This document shows positions 9,516 to 13,997 of a stretch of 13,997 nucleotides of DNA, in pieces (position 1 is the stretch's first letter; each line of letters opens with the position of its first letter). The notes below the pieces were generated by a model that was not told where the DNA came from, ran no database searches, and saw only the letters and a list, made by a program, of their open reading frames with translations. The DNA lies in assembly GCA_028565635.1 (NCBI GenBank), contig JAOXYB010017064.1, positions 1 to 13,997 on the forward strand, given 5' to 3'. Made by a program: the position numbers and the translations under genes. This stretch comes from Phoronis ovalis. Its lineage: Eukaryota; Phoronida; Phoronidae.

Positions 9516-10739
9516 ACTATGGTATAGAATAGTCAACCAATAGGATGATTTATGTTTCCGTCATGTGTCAACAGTGTCTAAGAAACTAGAATTATAGATC
9601 CAAAGATTTCGATATTTTTCGGCAAAAATAATTAGCAATTTCTTTACGTCATCTTTACATGTTTTTCGCCCACATTTTGCGATCTAGGGAGCAGCAACTT
9701 TTGAACGTGACAGATGTATTGGCGCTTTCTGTCATAAGTCAGTCTTGAACCTTAATTAATGTCTTTATTTTTATCAGTTTTGTAACAGTTTTTATAAATT
9801 AGCAAGGTTGCCCGCAGGGTCATGCCCGCCACCTCCACATCGTCAAAAGCGGCGGCTATGCATGTTTATGAAGATTCTTGAAAACTTCGGAAAGACGCGA
9901 AGCACAAGACTGATTTCGATGCTTTTTGTGTGGTTGCAGTTCAAAACAATTATTCTCTCTTATCGACATACCTAGTGTTTAATATTCATACAAAATCTGA
10001 GATTCTTCGCCCTCACTTTAATTAAAACTGTACGTCAAAAATAGTTACAGATCTATGAAAAACATATAAATCAAATACAATGTGATTGTTACTGACAATT
10101 TTTGAATAAGCAGAATTTTATAAGCATCAAACATATCATTCATCAGGCAAAAATTAATAAGTTGATAATCTCCGGTATGCAGTGTCAGAACAGTTTATGG
10201 TCATCCTTAAGTACCAGTTCGCCTTCTTTTATTTAAAATAGCGAGTTGGATATGTTAACACAGGCATTTAAAGTTTGATGAATAAGATGCTTAAGTTTAT
10301 CGATGTAAAGTTTGCATCAGACATTAGTTACAGTTTGCTATTGTGCTCCAGTTCATGCACATTTTTGAATAGCGTTCCCTGGATCACAGCAGGTTGTTGC
10401 TAAGGAAATTTTACTTTCACTTTTGGGATTGGGAGTTGAAACATTTCAAAACAGTTTTGTATAATACGCTAACATTTGACAATTGCGGTTTTTAGTCTTC
10501 GTTACAACTTTTTTGTGACGTCGTCATTCATTTATTAATTCTTCCGACTTCTACACTACAGAACAACTCCTATAAGAATGCAATTGCAACACTTAATTAA
10601 ATGTCAATATTTTCTAAACATACAGTATACCACATTAAACGTTGTTTAGTTGTCGAAATACAAAATAAAGGAATTCTTAACTTTAAGTGTCAATTTGCAA
10701 ACGGACATTAAGCATCATAATTCTCCTTGTGCAATGTCT
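9516..10739. other. intron interior, no gene seen apart from a GC-rich patch
   Basis: AT-rich DNA except 9804-9858. An open frame of about 70 codons crosses 9762-9970 on the plus strand but starts without an ATG. If it were spliced from exon A at the nearby acceptor-like CAG sites, the phase-1 frame would hit a stop at once. I do not call it an exon. Confidence 0.45.
9804..9858. other. GC-rich patch with repeated TGCCCGC
   Basis: This stretch of about 55 bp is far richer in G and C than its surroundings. It carries TGCCCGC twice (9809-9815 and 9823-9829), 14 bp apart, and a GCGGCGGC run near 9849. It is not part of a supported exon on either strand. It could be a piece of an inserted repeat or a conserved regulatory island. 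Confidence 0.35.
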
Positions 10740-10747
10740 TGACGTCA
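10740..10747. promoter_or_regulatory. second perfect CRE octamer TGACGTCA (intronic)
   Basis: This is a second exact TGACGTCA, 2.4 kb from the first. A near match, TGACGTCG, lies at about 10516-10523. The octamer is rare in sequence of this composition, so two exact copies in one intron is mildly notable. Confidence 0.3.
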
Positions 10748-12976
10748 CACGTTAGTTTGCAATATAATTATTACTAGTTCTTCAAACAATTAGTTTCAAA
10801 AAATATAGCGTTTTAAAAATCACCGGTCTTGACGAAACAATGTTAATTATTTAATGATATTACAGTTTTCAGTCTAGAACTGTAACAAAAAAAATGTGAA
10901 ATACAATTTAAAATCATAATTTTAAAGCCGACAACAGAATTAACGTCGCTGCCTAATACCGGTTATAAACATTAAAAATAGCCAACCTGTAAAACATATA
11001 CCACATAAGACTTGGGGGGGGGACACTTTTGAAGTAAACTGTTTCAGGTCAAGATATTCATAGTGATCCCTCCTCTATCCTATAAATAAATTATCTTCAC
11101 TATTCTTATTAGATGAGATGCATTTATAGAAAACGATTTATTTAAAAAAGATATATTCTATCTATAGATAGCCTACAGTAACATAGTTTGCATTCGCATC
11201 GTGCCTGTGGGTAAAATAAATACTGAATGAATTTGGTGTAAAAATAACAACCACTTGTAGTTAATTACAATTTAGCAAATAGTGCCTGTTAATAATTATT
11301 ACATTTTTAAGTCGATATCCGTTATTTGCAGGACACTAAAAAGTGGCGTTATTTTTTAGTTTCAATAATTTATCAGTCGCCAGTTTGCTGATTCTTCCGA
11401 ATTGTTACAATGCTACGACTTTATTTTCAAATTGACGCAAGATACAAATTAACACAATTTTAAACTAGACTACAGTGAATTAATAAATGGAGACTAACAA
11501 TTTGGCGTGACATTGTTCCATTGTTTTTTAAAGGAATTATTTCAAGCTACATAGAGTGTGCATGTTTTTTATCCATTTGCTGTACATTCATTACTTTGTT
11601 ATTACTTTCACATCACTAATAGTACTTTTAATATGTGATTCATAGTACGACCTATTTATTGCTTTAGTCTTAACTTGGAATATTTATATTTTTTACTTTT
11701 TTTTACGTATTTACTTGTTTAAAGTAATAATTAAAATAAGGGAACAAGGCTTTTTCGCACTTATACTAAATTGACCCATGATTACCGTTTGAGAGAGGAG
11801 TAGCTGTACAAAATATAGATGCCGACTCAGTTACATAAAAAGGTAATTAAGATGGCCGGTGTTATTTTGTTGAAACAAAAAGAAATGTTGACAAGTGCAA
11901 ATAATGTATCCTTATTGAAATGGACACCAGATCATGATTGACAAACTGAAGGTTATATATTAATATTAATCTGCTGTCTTGTAATTTTGCAACTGACTCT
12001 GTACGGAAGATGAAAATAAATTGAAGACATTAAAATGCGATTAAGATCGAACCTAAGCACCTTCTTTTTAATTAGAATACCCTTAACTTGTTGAACCTAA
12101 TTAAATAGCATCAAAGACTTTATACGTAACGAGTATAATTATCGAAGTTCTTAAGTCAGTTGCTGTAAGGTGATTTAATGCATTTCCATATTAATTAGAA
12201 ATGTAAATTCAACGCTGTGACAAGCACATTTACGCTGATGCATTAATTTAAATAGCCCAGTGGGTGTCCGTCCTCTATTAAATCACCATAACAGGTATTA
12301 TTTTAAAATCCCTTCGCAGCAAATTGAGTAAGACTGAGATATTTCTTATAGATTTTCTTTAACAAAGTAGCGTTAAATAAATCATTTAGTAATCATATAA
12401 TGCTGATTCTTAATTCCTTGGGCCTTAATTGTGGATGATATCACCGGACGTCACCGATTAAAAGCACCGATGTTAGGTATCGTAAATGATCTAATTCTGA
12501 TCAGCCATGCCTCTTAGTGCATTTCGTATATACTAAAATATTTCCGCATATAAATCAAACTTTCACGTCGTGTTACTAAAAAAGAATAAAAAATTAACCA
12601 TCAGGAAATGTCTGTTAAGATAAAAATTCTGCTTAATACCAGTAATTTACCTAAAATTTATTATCAAAGACCAGGAAACATGTTTGTGGAAGCAAATGTA
12701 ATTCCTTAAAATTCACTCCAGGGAGCTACCGGCGCCTCGAGAGTTTTCTTTTTAACTCGAATATTTGTACAACGTAGTAAAATTCCGGATTGATGTAATT
12801 TTTGCCACGTGCCTCTTGCAACTATTTGCTAATAAAACCGCAAAACACGCGAATGACACAAAAAATAACAACTTTATCATGCTGTTAATTAAACGAAATA
12901 TATCATGCATGTAGACGCTCGACACCACTATAACTTCCAGATTTATTTTTTCATTGTTTCGAACTAATCACAAGTA
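10748..12976. other. intron interior, no gene seen
   Basis: AT-rich with frequent stops in all frames. It contains a run of 9 G at 11014-11022 and a 14-bp palindrome CTATCTATAGATAG at 11158-11171, both within what chance or simple slippage can produce. No RNA gene or exon was recognised. Confidence 0.5.
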
Positions 12977-13095
12977 ATAAATCATAATATTTTGTAGCAA
13001 CAGGTGTACCTGTTTTTATATATAAACAACTTACGCAATAAAATCATAATATTTTGTAGCAACAGGTACCTATTTTTATGTAAACAAATTACGCA
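12977..13095. repeat. tandem duplication, two ~60-bp copies
   Basis: Copy 1 (12977-13037, 61 bp) and copy 2 (13038-13095, 58 bp) share the order ATAA-ATCATAATATTTTGTAGC-AACAGGT-ACCT-TTTTTAT-TAAACAA-TTACGCA, differing by a few substitutions and short indels. Copy 1 contains ACAGGT-GT-ACCTGT, and copy 2 has lost the two-base spacer to give AGGTACCT. The high identity points to a recent duplication, 380 bp upstream of coding exon B. A 98-codon minus-strand frame crosses it but looks fortuitous. Confidence 0.85.
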
Positions 13096-13478
13096 ATATA
13101 GACATGATCCCGGATATAACTGATAGGTCAAGGCTCTGTTTCTAAAAACAATACCCCTTATTACTAGTTGTTTGTATGGTGCCCTAAATAATTGGCATGT
13201 TGCGTAAACATATGAAATAAGCGAGGATGTATGCCCTATCAAACCTTTTTCATTTCGCGACAATTCTAGTGCCTTCATTTTTTATACTACTGAACATCTA
13301 TCAGCTCCTTCTAAGAATACTAAATAATTTAAGACCCTGCTGTTAAAATCTTAAAAAAGGTCAAACAAGTGTCATTGCTCTGTTCATGGAAACATTATTT
13401 TGTATAAATTTTGTTTAAAAGTCAGAAACTCATGCTATTTGGGACAACATTCACGTGGCTCGATCTTCTCTGTTTCAG

Positions 13479-13615
13479 GTTTTGCGGGCCTTGATAACAT
13501 AGATGTTGCCATCACAGCATTAGAACAACGAGCAAGGAGTCGGAATCGAGGTAGCAGCAGACCTCTTGGGAGGTTATCTGTAGCAGATTTGGCCCGCCTT
13601 TTACAAGCTGGGTAA
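13479..13615 (+). CDS. secreted peptide-hormone/neuropeptide precursor, coding exon B (putative mature amidated peptide)
   Basis: This exon completes codon 90 (Ser) and encodes residues 91-134, then TAA at 13613-13615. With residues 89-90 from exon A, the peptide released after RSKR would be 46 residues: PSFAGLDNIDVAITAL at 89-104, a basic stretch with Arg at 107, 109, 111, 113, 117 and 121, then LSVADLARLLQAG at 122-134. It has no Cys, a net positive charge and two helix-prone amphipathic segments (about 94-107 and 119-133). The final Gly directly before the stop is a potential amide donor, giving a 45-residue peptide ending in Ala-amide. GC content is about one half, well above the neighbouring intron. 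Length, amidation and some residues loosely recall CRF/DH44 or egg-laying-hormone peptides. This is a weak, unverified resemblance. Monobasic Arg sites could also split it into smaller peptides. Confidence 0.65.
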
Positions 13616-13632
13616 ATACATGACAAGTGAGT
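13612..13632 (+). other. two competing splice-donor-like sites at or just after the stop
   Basis: GTAAAT at 13612-13617 overlaps the stop codon. If used, it would cut after 13611 in phase 2, remove the TAA and add a further C-terminal exon after residue 133, where the usual Gly-Lys-Arg amidation signal could be completed. GTGAGT at 13627-13632 (CAA|GTGAGT) is a stronger donor lying 11 bases past the stop, which would place an intron in the 3' UTR. One or neither may be real. Confidence 0.35.
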
Positions 13633-13997
13633 ACGGGGCAATATGCAAATTTGTGTGCTTGACCCATGCACTTCTGCGCATCACACAGCGCAGCTAACAT
13701 CAGCAACGTTAACCGTTCAAGCATACTAACGAACATCCTATCCGTACCTGCTTTTGCTAACATGTTACCTCGTTACTTCGAATCCTAACAAATGCCCTTC
13801 AGTAAGCTCAACATTTAATGAACGCCCGAGATTACTGTGCAAGTATAAAGGACATTTATATTAGTAAGAAAAGTATTAGTTATCAAAATGTTACTATAAA
13901 TTGTTGATGAAAATCTGGGCACTCGTTAAATTATATAAATTAGTTTTTTTATTGCTAATTAAAAGCCCGATACAACAACTTATCGTACCAGTCATCG
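13633..13997. other. downstream sequence: 3' UTR or next intron, unresolved
   Basis: No AATAAA is seen after the stop. The only polyadenylation-like hexamer is ATTAAA at 13958-13963, with no strong GT-rich element visible before the window ends. Two antisense frames that run back over exon B (13435-13671 and 13512-13763 on the minus strand) are shadows of it. The stretch may be 3' UTR or the beginning of another intron. Confidence 0.4.

Larger units (their letters stand above)
4890..13478 (+). other. large phase-1 intron (8,589 bp)
   Basis: It begins GTAAGT (4890-4895) and ends with a pyrimidine tract TTCTCTGTTTCAG (13466-13478). Joining the flanks makes codon A|GT (Ser 90) and keeps the frame open to the stop in exon B. 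That frame agreement and the furin-like site placed at the junction are the main support. The interior is AT-rich, with tandem repeats, two CRE octamers and one GC-rich patch. Small skipped exons within it cannot be excluded. Confidence 0.65.

Noticed and set aside
9762-9973. Open plus-strand frame through the GC-rich patch as a cassette exon
   Set aside because: Joining it to exon A at either nearby CAG acceptor in phase 1 meets a stop codon immediately.
11158-11171. 14-bp palindrome CTATCTATAGATAG
   Set aside because: About one perfect 14-bp palindrome is expected by chance in a window of this size and composition.
4088-11790. Shared 12-mer TGATTACCGTTT in the promoter region (4088) and the intron (11779)
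   Set aside because: Several coincidental 12-base matches are expected between positions of a 14-kb window.
12982-13278. 98-codon minus-strand frame over the tandem duplication
   Set aside because: Its repeated peptide motif (RYTCCYK, then RYLLLQN) comes from the DNA duplication, and nothing else in it suggests a gene.
13435-13763. Two minus-strand frames over exon B
   Set aside because: They are antisense shadows of the GC-richer coding exon. The plus strand has the matching splice phase and precursor architecture.
13770-13800. TTCGAATCC resembling a tRNA/SINE B box
   Set aside because: No A box or cloverleaf could be placed at the proper upstream distance.

Overview
The window looks like nuclear DNA of an invertebrate animal. 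It is strongly AT-rich, has a TG/TA microsatellite at its left edge, no operon-like packing of genes, and good GT-AG splice signals around short GC-richer coding pieces. The repeat at 1281-2046 (dense TGACCT-type motifs ending in a short hairpin) and the neuropeptide-like precursor make a marine lophotrochozoan, perhaps a mollusc, the best guess. The organism assignment is inference only.

Layout. Positions 1-119 are a simple repeat. Positions 120-4100 hold no gene that I can support. They do contain an inverted-repeat pair (802-1040, weak) and a roughly 765-bp hairpin-ended repeat element (1281-2046). A core promoter is likely at 4128-4210, with an E-box CACGTG and a TATATAAA box. It is followed by a 5' untranslated exon with a 21-codon upstream ORF and a probable small 5' UTR intron.

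The one gene I can support is split. Coding exon A (best start 4622, ends 4889) encodes a signal peptide, a short spacer, a KR site and an RSKR site. After an 8,589-bp phase-1 intron (4890-13478), coding exon B (13479-13615) continues in exactly the matching frame. It encodes a basic, cysteine-free, helix-prone peptide ending in Gly just before a stop. The spliced product is 134 residues: signal peptide, spacer peptides, RSKR, then a 46-residue peptide that would become 45 residues with an amidated Ala. This is the architecture of a secreted peptide-hormone or neuropeptide precursor. I could not identify the family firmly. Length, amidation signal, two predicted helices and a few residues point loosely to the CRF/DH44/egg-laying-hormone group.

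The large intron holds divergent tandem repeats (9094-9515), a local GC-rich patch (9804-9858), two perfect CRE octamers (8340 and 10740) and a tandem duplication of about 60 bp close to exon B (12977-13095). The rest of the intron shows no convincing exon. Downstream of the stop are two splice-donor-like sequences (13612 and 13627), so the true 3' end of the gene is unresolved and may lie beyond the window.
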